Source: Trichomonas vaginalis G3
Lineage: Eukaryota > Parabasalia > Trichomonadida > Trichomonadidae
Direction: 5' to 3'
Assembly: GCF_026262505.1 (NCBI RefSeq)
Contig: NC_067207.1
Coordinates: forward strand, 26,008,082 to 26,072,081
DNA length: 64,000 bases
Below, piece after piece: positions 1 through 9,998 of the stretch (positions within the stretch are counted from its first letter, which is position 1; each line of letters opens with the position of its first letter). Below the pieces are notes generated by a model. That model did not search any database. It saw nothing but the letters and a program-made list of their open reading frames with translations, and was not told where the DNA came from. Position numbers and translations under genes: made by a program.

Positions 1-127
1 GATTTTGCGAATAACAGAGTTTCTGGTAATATGACCAATTGTCCATCATATCTTCATCAATTTCTGGTTCGATTGGAGCAAAATCATAGCCATATGGATC
101 TGGTTTTTGAGGACTTAAAGTACTCAT
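1..127 (-). CDS. N-terminal part of an unidentified host protein (runs off window)
   Basis: An open frame begins with an ATG at 127-125 on the minus strand and stays open for 42 codons to the window edge. It starts MSTLSPQKPDPYGYD and is rich in Pro, Asp, Glu and Tyr. The AT-rich leader and the acidic, non-repetitive composition suggest a real gene start. No domain is visible in this short piece, so no function can be given. Confidence 0.45.
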   Translation of the reverse strand, partial: MSTLSPQKPDPYGYDFAPIEPEIDEDMMDNWSYYQKLCYSQN

Positions 128-665
128 AATAAAATTTAGAAAAAACGAGAAAAGTGACAAATAAAAATTGAGCACTACGTCTGAAAAGTAAGAAATTTGC
201 TGATATCCAATATGCAAATTGCCCCTATTCAAAAATACTTGATGTTGGTTTGGAAAATTTTTGTTCGTTATTAAACTGAAAATAAAAATCAGGGATTTTA
301 AGGATTTCGAATATGGCAATAGCTTTGATTGCATAAGTACATAATTGGAAGAATAACAATTTTAATAAAACTGTTTTATGAATTGAGAAATTAATCGATT
401 ACTTCATGCAATAGTGAAAGGATTGAAGATTGATCTTGCACACAATATCAAAGCTAACTGTTCAATAGAATATGCTATTCTCTGGGACATTATCAGGACA
501 ATATCAAATGATGAGCAAATATTAGTTCACCAAACCTATAAAATGATCGGTATCATTGTAAAATGAACGATTGCGAAGAAATTTTTTGTAGTTAAAATAT
601 TTTAGAGAATTTATCTCATATAAAAACAAAATTTATTCAAATATATTATGCAAAACAAAAGAAAT
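128..665. other. AT-rich host intergenic region
   Basis: This stretch lies between the divergent start of the left-edge gene and the 3' end of the armadillo-like gene. I see no long open frame, RNA gene or repeat in it. Confidence 0.5.
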
Positions 666-2069
666 TCACGGATCTTCGCTATATTTTTCGATAATTGAGT
701 CAAAATCGTAAGTAGAAAACAAATCTTGTATTTCTTCATTATCTTGCTCTGCATTTCTAATTCTATAAAGTGCTTCTGCTATATGAACAATGTTTTCGCT
801 AGGAATCTCAGTAGTGCACAAATCTAAAATGTTTTCAACCATTTCTGGGTTATTTGAAAATTTTTCCAGAGAATTGTCATCACATGATTGAATTAGAGTG
901 GTCAAAGTTTGTGCTGACGTGATTTTTTCAAAGAAATTTCCCTCATCTAACGAATTTGTCAAAAGAGGAATTAAATCTAAACTTAAAAAGAAAGAAGACA
1001 AACTTTGATCAGCAGAAAGCATTTCGTTTATGATGAGGAACACCGTATTCGATCCTGTCTTAAGCAAAGCGTTGAAATCTAATTCATTCAACATTAAATC
1101 TATAAAAACATGATTTGTATCTTTTCTAACCATCTGCATAAGAATATCTAAAAAGCAATCTACGTTTCGTCCAAATAACGAAGGGAAAATTGCAAAAATA
1201 ATAGAAAAAATATTTGATTCAAGTAAATGATCAAAATTTGAATCAAATTCGGATATTTGGATGATTAGATTTAATATAAGATGTAATATTTCTTCTCTAG
1301 ATATTGGATCTCCTGCATCTGGATCATTAAATCTGATTGCAATTGATTTGAGATGATCTATAATCATTGATGCGATCGATGTGTTTGAAGTGATCACTTC
1401 TTCCATAAACAAGGCATTTAATAGTAGTAAAATTGATTCTATGATAGAATCATCTTCAATTTCCATAAGTGTGGAACAAAGATGATTCAAAATGTCATTA
1501 TCGCATAAATAAACTCTTGCTTCTGGTACATCATAGCAAATATTTGAAAATATATGCAAGAAAGTTGAATATTGATCAAAATTTAATTTTTGTGATGTAA
1601 AAATCGAAAGGAGATTTTCGAATATCCCTTTTTGGAATATGAGTTCTGTTATTTTTGTTGAGAATCGCGTTACAGCCTGGTAAAAATTAATTGCCGATGA
1701 AAGTAATTCTGGAATATCGATTACAAGGCATTCTTGGAGTCTGGTTAGTACATCGTTCTCGATTATATAGTTAATAAAGTCTTCTTTGAAAACTGTTAGT
1801 TGATCAATCTGAGATATGAGTTCATTCAAGTGGATTACGGTACTCTCACTTTCTTTAGCATCTATAGCCGTGCAAATTTCGTTGATTTTGTTAATAAACC
1901 ATTCATCTTGAATTGCAAATGTTGATTCAAGTGGTAATTTGTTTTGGTACTTGAAATTTAGAACTTCTGTATTTTTACAATTCCTAATATAATCATTAAT
2001 TTTTTGAGTCCTGAGTTTCCTTGCTATATCATCGCAAAATAAAGTTGCTGGTTTCAAAAGAAATGGCAA
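666..2069 (-). CDS. Armadillo/HEAT-like helical repeat protein, hypothetical
   Basis: The frame encodes about 467 residues and consists almost wholly of amphipathic helices with recurring Leu/Ile spacing, as in armadillo or HEAT solenoids. The first ~35 residues are basic (ARKLRTQKINDYIRN) and are followed by helical pairs such as ILNHLCSTLMEIEDDSIIES and the C-terminal NIVHIAEALYRIRNAEQ. Solenoids of this kind usually bind other proteins; an importin-alpha-like fold is possible but not shown. The start is unclear: the frame opens at a TTG with an in-frame stop four codons upstream, and the nearest ATG (2109-2107) lies in another frame. An upstream frameshift, a missed short intron or a sequence error would explain this. 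The stop is followed by AT-rich DNA. Function is unknown. Confidence 0.6.
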   Translation of the reverse strand: MPFLLKPATLFCDDIARKLRTQKINDYIRNCKNTEVLNFKYQNKLPLESTFAIQDEWFINKINEICTAIDAKESESTVIHLNELISQIDQLTVFKEDFINYIIENDVLTRLQECLVIDIPELLSSAINFYQAVTRFSTKITELIFQKGIFENLLSIFTSQKLNFDQYSTFLHIFSNICYDVPEARVYLCDNDILNHLCSTLMEIEDDSIIESILLLLNALFMEEVITSNTSIASMIIDHLKSIAIRFNDPDAGDPISREEILHLILNLIIQISEFDSNFDHLLESNIFSIIFAIFPSLFGRNVDCFLDILMQMVRKDTNHVFIDLMLNELDFNALLKTGSNTVFLIINEMLSADQSLSSFFLSLDLIPLLTNSLDEGNFFEKITSAQTLTTLIQSCDDNSLEKFSNNPEMVENILDLCTTEIPSENIVHIAEALYRIRNAEQDNEEIQDLFSTYDFDSIIEKYSEDP

Positions 2070-2081
2070 ATCAAGCAGTTA

Positions 2082-2401
2082 ACGGCAACTTTGTATGGTA
2101 GTACTTCATTGTAATATATATATTTGGATCAATGCCTGTAATAAATTTAAAAAATTATATGCAAGCAAAAATCCAGAATTAAGATATCATGAAGAGTATG
2201 AAAATATAGAATAAAATAACAAAAAAGTAATGAATCATTTCTAAATCAAAGGAGAAAAAAATATCAAAAAATAGTATTAAAAAATTAGGTTTGGAAGATA
2301 GCGATATTAAAAGCATCCTATCCGTAAAGCATTATATTGAATTCCTTTGATGAAATTTTGTTTGATTATTTTCGATTTATTATTCTAAGCAAAATAAAGT
2401 T
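2082..2401. other. Host intergenic region
   Basis: AT-rich DNA between two minus-strand genes. It should hold the promoter of the armadillo-like gene, but apart from AT runs I see no distinct element. Confidence 0.4.
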
Positions 2402-2626
2402 TTATTCAGCCTTCTTGTCAAGGACGATAACTTCAAGGGACTCTGGGATAGAGTTCTGAACAAGTTCGACAAACTTTGGCTTAACTGTAAGTGTATAAAG
2501 ATACTTTGTTGTGCGAAGTTTGAACTTTGTGTTCTCATCACTTGACTTTTTAACCTTGACCCACTTGGCATCAGAGCGGGCGGCAAGAGCGAGGAATTCC
2601 TTTGGTGTTGTAACCTGCTTTGGCAT
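2402..2626 (-). CDS. RPL38: 60S ribosomal protein eL38
   Basis: The 74-residue product beginning MPKQVTTPKEFLALAARSDA matches eL38 along its length. It has the family's lysine-rich KWVKVKKS segment, the FKLRTTKYLYTLTV strand pair and a C-terminal SIPESLEVIVLDKK tail. eL38 is a small protein of the large ribosomal subunit. I chose the ATG at 2626-2624 because eL38 proteins are 70-80 residues and start just before this helix. The frame is open for 31 more codons upstream, but that sequence is not eL38-like. The stop codon overlaps a TAAA poly(A) signal, as is usual in Trichomonas. Confidence 0.88.
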   Translation of the reverse strand: MPKQVTTPKEFLALAARSDAKWVKVKKSSDENTKFKLRTTKYLYTLTVKPKFVELVQNSIPESLEVIVLDKKAE

Positions 2627-3052
2627 CGAGGTAAAGAAAGGCCAGCCCACTTTACGAAACCGTTTTTCATTTTTATTGGCGTGAAGAGTCCCAATCATTT
2701 TAATCCGAAAAGTGATCAATGGACGGTGTGATACATGAATATTTTGATGGAAGTCATGAATTCTTCTTTTTGGGCAAATTTGAATTCTTATTAAGTTGAT
2801 TATTCTATAATTTAACGGTATTCTTGCTTACATGAGCTGCAACTCTTGGTTGCTCCTTTGTTGTTGCATGATTTTCTGATAGTTAAATATTATTTTTATC
2901 AAGTTAAAGAATTCGGGGCTGAAATAGTGTTAATGAAATATTTATTAAGCTTTGGTTATATATATTCTATGAATGTAGTTTTCTTATGTTATATATAACA
3001 ATTGCACAAAAACAAAATTTAGAATCATTAATGAATCTGGAATTTTGTAACA
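2627..3052. other. Host intergenic region upstream of eL38
   Basis: AT-rich spacer, presumably containing the eL38 promoter on the minus strand. I see no gene; it is followed by two inverted-repeat structures. Confidence 0.4.
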
Positions 3053-3153
3053 TACGATTATTTTTCCATTGAAAAAAATTCGCCAAAAACCTGATATGTG
3101 TAATCTTTGTTATGTATTCTTTATATGAATTTTTTTCAATAAAAATAATCGTA
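3053..3153. repeat. Imperfect inverted repeat, possible small MITE
   Basis: Arms at 3053-3081 and 3127-3153 are reverse complements apart from a 2-base difference in length (outer ends TACGATTATTTTT and AAAAATAATCGTA). A 45-bp loop separates them. The about 100-bp size and terminal arms resemble a miniature inverted-repeat element. No convincing target duplication is visible. Confidence 0.5.
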
Positions 3154-3194
3154 CACTACAAAAATTCCTTAGATTCACCTCTGAATTCCAAATG

Positions 3195-3275
3195 ATAATT
3201 TTGTAGCGTTTTTAGAAAAAATGCTCGCTCGCTGGCGCTCCCTTCGCATTTTTTCTAAAAACGCTACAAAATTAT
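3195..3275. repeat. Perfect 30-bp inverted repeat with GC-rich loop
   Basis: The arms at 3195-3224 and 3246-3275 are exact reverse complements over 30 bp, with arm cores GTAGCGTTTTTAG and CTAAAAACGCTAC. They flank a 21-bp loop containing GCTCGCTCGCTGGCGC. A perfect stem of this length in AT-rich DNA is not expected by chance. It sits directly beside the unidentified broken gene and may be an end of the element that brought it in. Confidence 0.75.
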
Positions 3276-3279
3276 AAAA

Positions 3280-3872
3280 TTAGGAACAAGGACACTTTGA
3301 TCGACTCTAAGAAGTTCATCAGAGATTCGCAGACACAGTACAACGTCATCAGAAAGCAGATACAGCAAGGAGTGAGTGTTTTCGACGTCATCGGACTCAC
3401 ATCTCAGCAGATCCGCCCTGAGACAATCGATGTCATCAGAGACAGCGAAAACAGAGAATGACGAGTCAAACAAAGTCGCTTTCGATTTCGGTGAAGAGTC
3501 GTTTGTTGACCAGAAACTGAACGACTACCAAGTCCCAAGTTTCTCTTACATCAACAGCCAGAACGTTGTCTCTGCGGCGACCTTACTTTCTTGGCTCGCG
3601 AGTACTGGAGAAACTCTTCCCATGACTCTGACGTCAATGAAGTCCTCCCTCTGAGATTCGTCAGCCTCTTCAGCGTTTGCTCACTTTTGTCACAGACTTT
3701 GTCTAAAGTTGACTCTTCTTTCGACAGAGAGATTGATGACGCAACAAAGCAGTTCCACACATCGTACTCTTTCATGAAGATGCAGACACACATTCACGAA
3801 CACCACTCAACAAACATCCCGCTCTCTTCTGTATTCAACTTGCCTGAATACAAATCTTTCTCTAATAAATAA
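3280..3872 (+). pseudogene. Unidentified broken gene remnant
   Basis: This stretch is clearly less AT-rich than its surroundings and shows protein-like coding in more than one plus-strand frame, including segments such as DVIGLTSQQIRPETIDVI and VPSFSYINSQN. It is therefore a decayed coding sequence, broken at a few places. I do not recognise the family. Given the adjacent long hairpin and the foreign composition it may be a mobile-element gene, so I describe it only as a fossil. Confidence 0.5.
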
Positions 3873-3967
3873 ACAAATATTAATATTTTATATATTCATG
3901 ACATTGTTATGTTCGCTAGTTGTATGATTGATGAATTTTTCAGCATCTCAATCTTTCCTTTGATGTA

Positions 3968-4909
3968 TTATGGATGCACTCCAATGTCATCTTCATCTTC
4001 TTGTTCTTTTATTGAAATGTTTGTTGCCTCGCAATTTCCTGTTGAAAAATGAGACAAATGCAAATCAAAAGGTCCCGTTGTTGAAACAATAATTGCATTT
4101 CCTGTATTTGAAACTTCGTTATTATCAAAATAACATTTAGTAACAGTTGGAGATAAGTTATCAAACAATTTATTTCCTGTATTATTAATGAAACAACATT
4201 CAGTGAATGATGTTGTTGAATCACAACAAAGAACTCCATCAGTTCCTTTCATTTTATTCATCATATAATTGCATCTTTTAATAGAGATAACTCCAAGTGC
4301 ATTATAAACAACACCTTGGTATGACGAACTACAGTTTATTACTGTGCTGAAATTTAAATTTGATTCAACTGATGGACTTTCTATTGCATATCCTGCACCA
4401 CACCAAATATCATGAAATGAAGAATTTATGTTATTGATTTGGGAATTTCCATTTAAATGATAAAATGAACAAAGACTAGCTGAGCAGCTTGAAATAGAAG
4501 ATTCGAATAAAAATTTTCTTCCTGATGATTCAACTCTCGAAAATCCTCCAAAATTACTTGCTGATGAAAAAGTGCAGCAAATTTTGGATTGGACACATTC
4601 ACCATTTAGTATATAGAGACTACCACCATCTGCATTGGCGTTATTTTTAAAAAACGAGCAGGAAGAAATTAATGTTTTACTACTTGATGTTTTTAATCGG
4701 ATTACACCATTTTGCTGAAGGAAAGAAAACAAAGTATTATCAATGAAGTAATTTCCTTCATTGGTAATCGTTTCATTTTTGTTTTTATTTTGGTATTGGT
4801 TAGTTCCGTAAACATCTTCAAATGTGTAATCTAAGTGGAAGTTTCTCTTATGTTTTTCACTAATTCGGTGCGATGTTTGGTTTCGTAGTGGTAGAATAAA
4901 GTCCTTTGA
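3968..4909 (-). pseudogene. Pmp-like beta-helix surface protein, 5'-truncated
   Basis: The translated frame is rich in Ser, Cys, Asn and Phe, with repeated short strands such as SCSFFKNNANADGGSLY, KCNYMMNKMKGTDGVL and CCFINNTGN. This spacing is typical of the right-handed parallel beta-helix in the large Pmp (polymorphic membrane protein-like) surface families of trichomonads. The first internal ATG-like codon is at 4732, but the frame is open back to an in-frame stop near 4910 without a start codon. No transmembrane helix or cytoplasmic tail follows; the product ends in an acidic EQEDEDDIGVHP. Whole Pmp proteins are usually far longer, so this is probably a truncated copy. Surface adhesion is the role proposed for the family. 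Confidence 0.55.
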
Positions 4910-5189
4910 AACTCATCAGAGTATATTAAAATATTGAATGGTTTACAATTAAATTATTGAATGGAAATTAGAACTCTATTATTGTTCAATATGTTATAGA
5001 TACGAATCAGTAGTTCGGCCAACTAATAGATTAGCAAGCATAATCTGCAAGATTGAACAAAACCTTGAATATCCAAACAATGAAAACAATAATTTTGCCA
5101 CAAATTATTATTATTTTCGATAAATGAACTAATTTATATTTTTCTTTCTATTTCCTTGTAATTCTTTTGTATTTAATTGGAAAATCACA

Positions 5190-5520
5190 AAATATTAACG
5201 TTTATAAACTATTGGCATGCGACAATTCATATCTGGTATTGTTGTATCATATAACTCTGTAATATTTTTGAATTTGATTGCATCTGCTGGTTCTGCAGCT
5301 GACGAAGCAGATTTAGAATATGAATTCGCTTAACAACTTGATGCAGTGATGTATCCAGCACCATTTTTCGCAACAAACAATGATTGAACATCTGTATTTC
5401 ATAATTTCTAAACCACATAGTTATACTTAATTTTATTTCGCAACAAACAATAGTTATACATACAAACATACATAACAATTCCGTCTAAGACACTCTTCTC
5501 ATTGGCAGCAAATAATATTG
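5190..5520 (-). pseudogene. Further decayed Pmp-like fragment
   Basis: On the minus strand, short frames contain Pmp-like patches (for example KNGAGYITASSC and DAIKFKNITELYDT) interrupted by stops. It lies upstream of, and is co-oriented with, the beta-helix fragment at 3968-4909, and may be part of the same broken gene. The interval between them shows no clear coding. The assignment rests on composition and short motifs only. Confidence 0.35.
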
Positions 5521-5687
5521 AGGGCAAAATTCAAATGTAAGATTGCACTACACTCTTCTGAAAAATTTCATGATCCCTCACAAAAATTTCGGATCGGGAT
5601 CTTCAAGGGGTTTTTACATAGCATTTGAACTCAACGATTTAAGATTTATTTTATTACAATCAAAAATTTTTTGATTCAATTTTGAAT

Positions 5688-5694
5688 TCATTTT
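5688..5694 (+). promoter_or_regulatory. Inr-type core promoter of the DENN gene
   Basis: TCATTTT fits the Trichomonas initiator consensus TCA(+1)Y(T/A). It lies 12 bases before the ATG at 5707, the usual short leader distance. Confidence 0.55.
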
Positions 5695-5706
5695 TTAGTG
5701 ATAAAT

Positions 5707-7191
5707 ATGGATAATGAACAATTCAACAGCTTAAGACTTATTTCTGCCTTCCGTAGAAAAACTGAGGGCACAAAGATCTCGAAAAGCCCTACTAACGATT
5801 CGTTTGTTTCTCCTTCAGAATTCAAATTAGATCCGAATTTAATGACTAGAATGTACTTTACTGGTGTTTGTCCATGGAAAGATATATCTACGCCTCATTT
5901 ATTCTACACAATTCCATTTGATCACTCGCTAGATGACCCTGTTTCAAAATTTATTTTTCCGAACGGTTGTAGACACGAAAAACTCCAATTTCATACAACA
6001 GGTGATTTAATAAAAGAAATTATCACACTCCCGGATATTAATGACCTCGAATTTTTTACGTTATATTTTCCAACCATCGAAGCAGCCCCATTTTTCCATT
6101 GTTGTGTGTTCATGGGTAATCCATTCAGCATGCCCTCGTTTACTCACGATCTAAATATTGAAGATCTTTTTTCTTTGATTCAAAATCATTCAATGCCTTC
6201 AACGGAAATGGCAATTTGCATTCAAAGTCAATATAAAAACGCTACAGTATTCTACGAGTTCATGAAATGGATAATAGAAAGCGAAAGAATCGGAAGAATG
6301 TCGATAACCCCATTTTTAGAACTTTTTATCCAATTAAATTCAATTACAATGACAAACGTTGAAAAAATGTTTGGCCCTGATGCTTCAAAATTATGGCCGG
6401 ATATGCACAGACAAAGAATTTTAACAGTTTTACCAAATTGTATTTATTCTATGCTTCCTGACATCGGAGACAAGTTTATTATAGACTATCCACCATTCCC
6501 GAACTTCGAGTGGCAAAGAGATTCCGGATTGAAGGGAGATTTATTATTTTTCAAGAATTGTCTTGAAAAATTAGTTGAAAAATTCGAACCAATGGAATAT
6601 ATCAGTTTGCTTTCAGCTCTTTTAGCTGAAAGAACAATAATTGTATATAGTTCTAGTAGATCTGTTGTTGCAAATTCGATTTACGCTTTGCATGCGATGT
6701 TATTACCATTAAACTGGGTTTCTACGACTATTTCGTTGTTACCTGCTGATCTAATGGATATATTGGACTCTCCTGCCCCTCTAATTGCAGGAGAAACAAT
6801 GTGGCCGATTGTATCTCCGAAAGATGCTGTTGTATTAAACTTGGATAAGTGTGAATACACTTTTCCGAAGGACCTTGTGATGTATCCAACAGCATCACAG
6901 CTAAAGAAGCGATTGAAACCTTTGTTTGTCGAAAAAAAGATTCCGGAAATTATTAATTTGACAAGTATGACGATTAAAGAGCTGATATTCCCTGTAAAGG
7001 TATCAATTATGACTGACTATACAGATAAAAATAATCCTGGCTCAAGATTCGTTTACGAACTCTTTATGAAGAATTTTCCAGTAACTTCAAGGAAATTCAT
7101 CGATGCAATGGCTTCTACTCAAATGCTTAGGTTCTATATAGAATTAGAATGCAGGAAAAAGTCATCAGAATTTTTAATTCCTAGCTCATAA
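5707..7191 (+). CDS. DENN-domain protein (Rab GEF-like)
   Basis: The 494-residue protein has a tripartite DENN arrangement. Residues ~45-120 look like the upstream uDENN part (LMTRMYFTGVCPW). Residues ~285-360 carry the cDENN core, with SLLSALLAERTIIVYSSS, YALHAMLLPLNWVS and a LLPADLMDILDSPAPLIAG stretch. The remainder resembles dDENN. DENN proteins are exchange factors for Rab GTPases and act on membranes in vesicle traffic. I chose ATG 5707 rather than an upstream in-frame GTG because it follows an Inr box and starts MDNEQF. No transmembrane segment is seen. Trichomonads have expanded DENN families, so this is probably one paralogue of many. Confidence 0.8.
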   Translation: MDNEQFNSLRLISAFRRKTEGTKISKSPTNDSFVSPSEFKLDPNLMTRMYFTGVCPWKDISTPHLFYTIPFDHSLDDPVSKFIFPNGCRHEKLQFHTTGDLIKEIITLPDINDLEFFTLYFPTIEAAPFFHCCVFMGNPFSMPSFTHDLNIEDLFSLIQNHSMPSTEMAICIQSQYKNATVFYEFMKWIIESERIGRMSITPFLELFIQLNSITMTNVEKMFGPDASKLWPDMHRQRILTVLPNCIYSMLPDIGDKFIIDYPPFPNFEWQRDSGLKGDLLFFKNCLEKLVEKFEPMEYISLLSALLAERTIIVYSSSRSVVANSIYALHAMLLPLNWVSTTISLLPADLMDILDSPAPLIAGETMWPIVSPKDAVVLNLDKCEYTFPKDLVMYPTASQLKKRLKPLFVEKKIPEIINLTSMTIKELIFPVKVSIMTDYTDKNNPGSRFVYELFMKNFPVTSRKFIDAMASTQMLRFYIELECRKKSSEFLIPSS

Positions 7192-7933
7192 AAATTGATT
7201 TTGTTTTGTTTTGTAAAAACATGTTCATATATTTAGTAAAATGGTTTGTTTTTAATATATTTGATTGACATTCATTCAATTCTTAATTCTTTTGAAATGA
7301 ATAAAAATTCATTATCGTGATTGCAAAAATTATTCAATGTTTATCTCATTCAATAACTTTTTGCACATTTTATTATTATATCAACATCGATATTGAGTAA
7401 AAAAGATCAAATGCAAAAATATAAAAACAAATATCATGGATTTATGATGTTATACAAGATTACTCATTATATTTTCATGTGTTTATGATGTTGACAAAAT
7501 ATAAGTATCTGTTAAACTTAATTAGACAAGATTTTTTTGCCAATCACTCCAAATCACATGATTTTATGAATATATGTCAAGCATCACATACAATTAATAA
7601 TAATATTTTTTATTTTCAAAAAGGTATTTTTAATGGGCCAAAAATTGAAAATTTTTAATTTCTCTAGTTTCTAGCCAGAATCAATATAGAGTTCATATGC
7701 AAAAAGTGAAACTACTATGGTGTGGAAAAAAATATCAAAGTTCCCCACTTAAACACTATATATATATAAAATTTGGAATCAAATGTTTGAAATTTATGCT
7801 GGAGAATATCGTCATTATTAAGTTGTATAGTATAGTATTTTAATTTGATTGACAATGTTCATCTATCTTAAATATCAAGAGCAATCTCTGAAGTTGGCCG
7901 ATCCTTTCTCTCAAAAAAAAAATTCTAAAAAAA
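7192..7933. other. Long AT-rich host intergenic region
   Basis: No open frame of note, RNA gene or repeat array is visible. The last ~30 bases before the next ATG are A-rich with TCTCAAA, a weak Inr-like match. Confidence 0.5.
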
Positions 7934-8830
7934 ATGGGAGCATTACAAAGTACTCCTGAGCAGAAAGCTCCAGAATTAGTCGGTGATTTTGATACACTTC
8001 TTGGCAAAGTCACTGATGTTGCCTCTTTAAACTTAATAAATGGCTTTGAATTCACTCATGTTTATCAACCTCAACCATCGCACAGTATCGTTCAAACAAT
8101 TTCTATTTCTCCAAGAATCCATCCTGTTGAGCTTGCTGCTCAAGCTGGAGAAAAAGTAATTCCAGGAAATTATAGTGCTGTTTTCGTTGGAACAGTTAGT
8201 GATATGGAATATCGTGTTGCATTACCACTCTTTGGCTCACCTAACGTTCAACTTACAGTTCCTCTTTCACAATACAGCAAAACATCTTTATATGTTGATT
8301 GCACGTTAAATCCTGGAATTACAGGCTACTTAAAGTATAGAGGACCAAAGGTAGCCTCAGAATTTGCATTCTCTGCTTCAAATTACTTCACACAAGGTAA
8401 CATTATCGCTAATTTTTCAACAATGTACAAGAAAACATTGTTTGGCGCTATAATTCAAAAGCCTCTTTTCAGTGCAGGCTATGTTTTCAGAGCAGGCTGC
8501 GCAACAGACTTCGGAAAGTTCAATGATGGAATTTTCCTCTCTCTTGAACCAAAATTACGTATTAACAAATCGATAACATACAGTCCGAACGAGGATACAA
8601 CTGGTGGCATACAACTTGATATCCTTCCATCAGAACTTCGTGCCAAATCTGCATTTTTCATCAATCGCAACTTTGCCATGACCGTCTTTGCATTTAACGT
8701 TACAAGTGATGCTACAATCTCTTCTTCCCTCCAGAGAAGATTCGGAAAGGGCTACCAGATGACTCTAACTTCACAAGCTGATATATTCAGAAAGCATTAT
8801 AACTTTGGACTTGGTCTTGTTTTTGCATAA
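7934..8830 (+). CDS. Tom40/VDAC-like hydrogenosomal outer-membrane beta-barrel
   Basis: The 298-residue protein has no signal peptide or helical membrane segment. After a ~40-residue N-terminal region it is built of alternating hydrophobic/polar strands, with small residues and aromatics at strand ends (VASEFAFSASNYFTQGN, GNIIANFSTMYKKTLFG). It ends HYNFGLGLVFA, which fits the C-terminal beta-signal (polar-x-Gly-x-x-hydrophobic-x-hydrophobic) of mitochondrial-type barrels. The length fits Tom40 or VDAC (280-350 residues). In trichomonads these proteins sit in the hydrogenosome outer membrane, where Tom40 forms the protein import channel. Tom40 versus another porin-3 member cannot be decided by eye. 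Confidence 0.6.
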   Translation: MGALQSTPEQKAPELVGDFDTLLGKVTDVASLNLINGFEFTHVYQPQPSHSIVQTISISPRIHPVELAAQAGEKVIPGNYSAVFVGTVSDMEYRVALPLFGSPNVQLTVPLSQYSKTSLYVDCTLNPGITGYLKYRGPKVASEFAFSASNYFTQGNIIANFSTMYKKTLFGAIIQKPLFSAGYVFRAGCATDFGKFNDGIFLSLEPKLRINKSITYSPNEDTTGGIQLDILPSELRAKSAFFINRNFAMTVFAFNVTSDATISSSLQRRFGKGYQMTLTSQADIFRKHYNFGLGLVFA

Positions 8831-9015
8831 TTATAATAAAGCTATTTATAAAGATTTGTATCATTTAATTTTCTTTTTTTCATAAAAATTCAAAATTTTA
8901 TCAAAATATTTTTAAAAAACTCTTAATTTCTATTTCTAAAACTAACACAATATGTAAATGATATCGATCTTTATGATAGTAAACAATAAAACAAACAAAA
9001 TAAAATATTCGAATA

Positions 9016-9474
9016 TTAATTCTTCTTTGGAGCGATTGTAACGTTAACAGTTGCTTTTCCTTTATCTGGTGATGGTCCTTTTGATTTCTTTTTTGTAGTT
9101 TTTGCATTATTTTTGGCGGTATATGATTTATGAAGTAATTTTGCATGTTCAACTTCTGCTTTAAGATCTTTTATTTCTGTAGTTAAAACTCTATTCTCTT
9201 CTGTATATTTGTGGATTTCAAGCATAATCATTTTTCTTCTTTCCATTCTTATTTTAGTTTGCTGGTTACCTTCTGTTTCTAATTCTTTCTCTAGGTTTTT
9301 TCTTAAAACATCGAATCCTCTTTCTTCATGAGATTTTGTTTTAAGCAGCGAATTCATTGCTTCTGTTGTTTCATTTAGTTGATTTTGCAACAATATGTTT
9401 TGCATATTAATTGCTCTGTTCTCTTGTCTTAGCTGTAATAGTTTTGCTTTGAGTTCTTCGACGTTTTCTCCCAT
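9016..9474 (-). CDS. Coiled-coil protein with basic tail
   Basis: The 152-residue product starts MGENVEELKAKLLQL and is coiled coil from about residue 5 to 112, with heptad Leu/Ile and many Glu/Lys/Gln. A Lys-rich tail follows (NAKTTKKKSKGPSPDKGK). The start is the ATG at 9474-9472; an in-frame TTG two codons upstream is less likely. It has no catalytic domain. Similar short coiled coils occur in cytoskeletal or ciliary proteins, but nothing here allows a specific name. Confidence 0.65.
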   Translation of the reverse strand: MGENVEELKAKLLQLRQENRAINMQNILLQNQLNETTEAMNSLLKTKSHEERGFDVLRKNLEKELETEGNQQTKIRMERRKMIMLEIHKYTEENRVLTTEIKDLKAEVEHAKLLHKSYTAKNNAKTTKKKSKGPSPDKGKATVNVTIAPKKN

Positions 9475-9998
9475 TTCCAAAAAATTTAACGTCTTTGTTC
9501 TTTAGTAAAATCTCTTTGAGTCTCAGACACGTTTTGTTTATATTTGTCTTTTCATTCGTGTTCACATTACTATACTGTAGTTATATTAATGATAATGCAA
9601 TTATTTATTGCAGATTGATTCAAAAATATAAATATTTTTCTTTAATGCAAGTGTTTATGAAACAAGCGGCATGAAAATAAAATTTCTAAGTATTATTGTG
9701 AAATATTGCAAATTTGAAATTAAGAATATCCAATGAAAAACTTATATAATTAGATATATTTATTCAAAATTCAAAATTTTTAGGATTTTTTTTGAATGAC
9801 TTAAATGCATTTTTATATGAAATATATCAATCACATGGCCAAGTATTTCGTTTTCTAGTTACATTAATCAAATTATCACATAATATTGAAATCTCATATA
9901 TAGAAAATATGTCAATTTAGCGATATTTCAAAAAGAAGCTAATTTACATTGTTTTGTATGTATGAAAGATATTTATTAAAAAATAAAAACAACATATT
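9475..9998. other. AT-rich host intergenic region
   Basis: This lies between two minus-strand genes. I see no coding, RNA or repeat structure in it. Confidence 0.45.
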
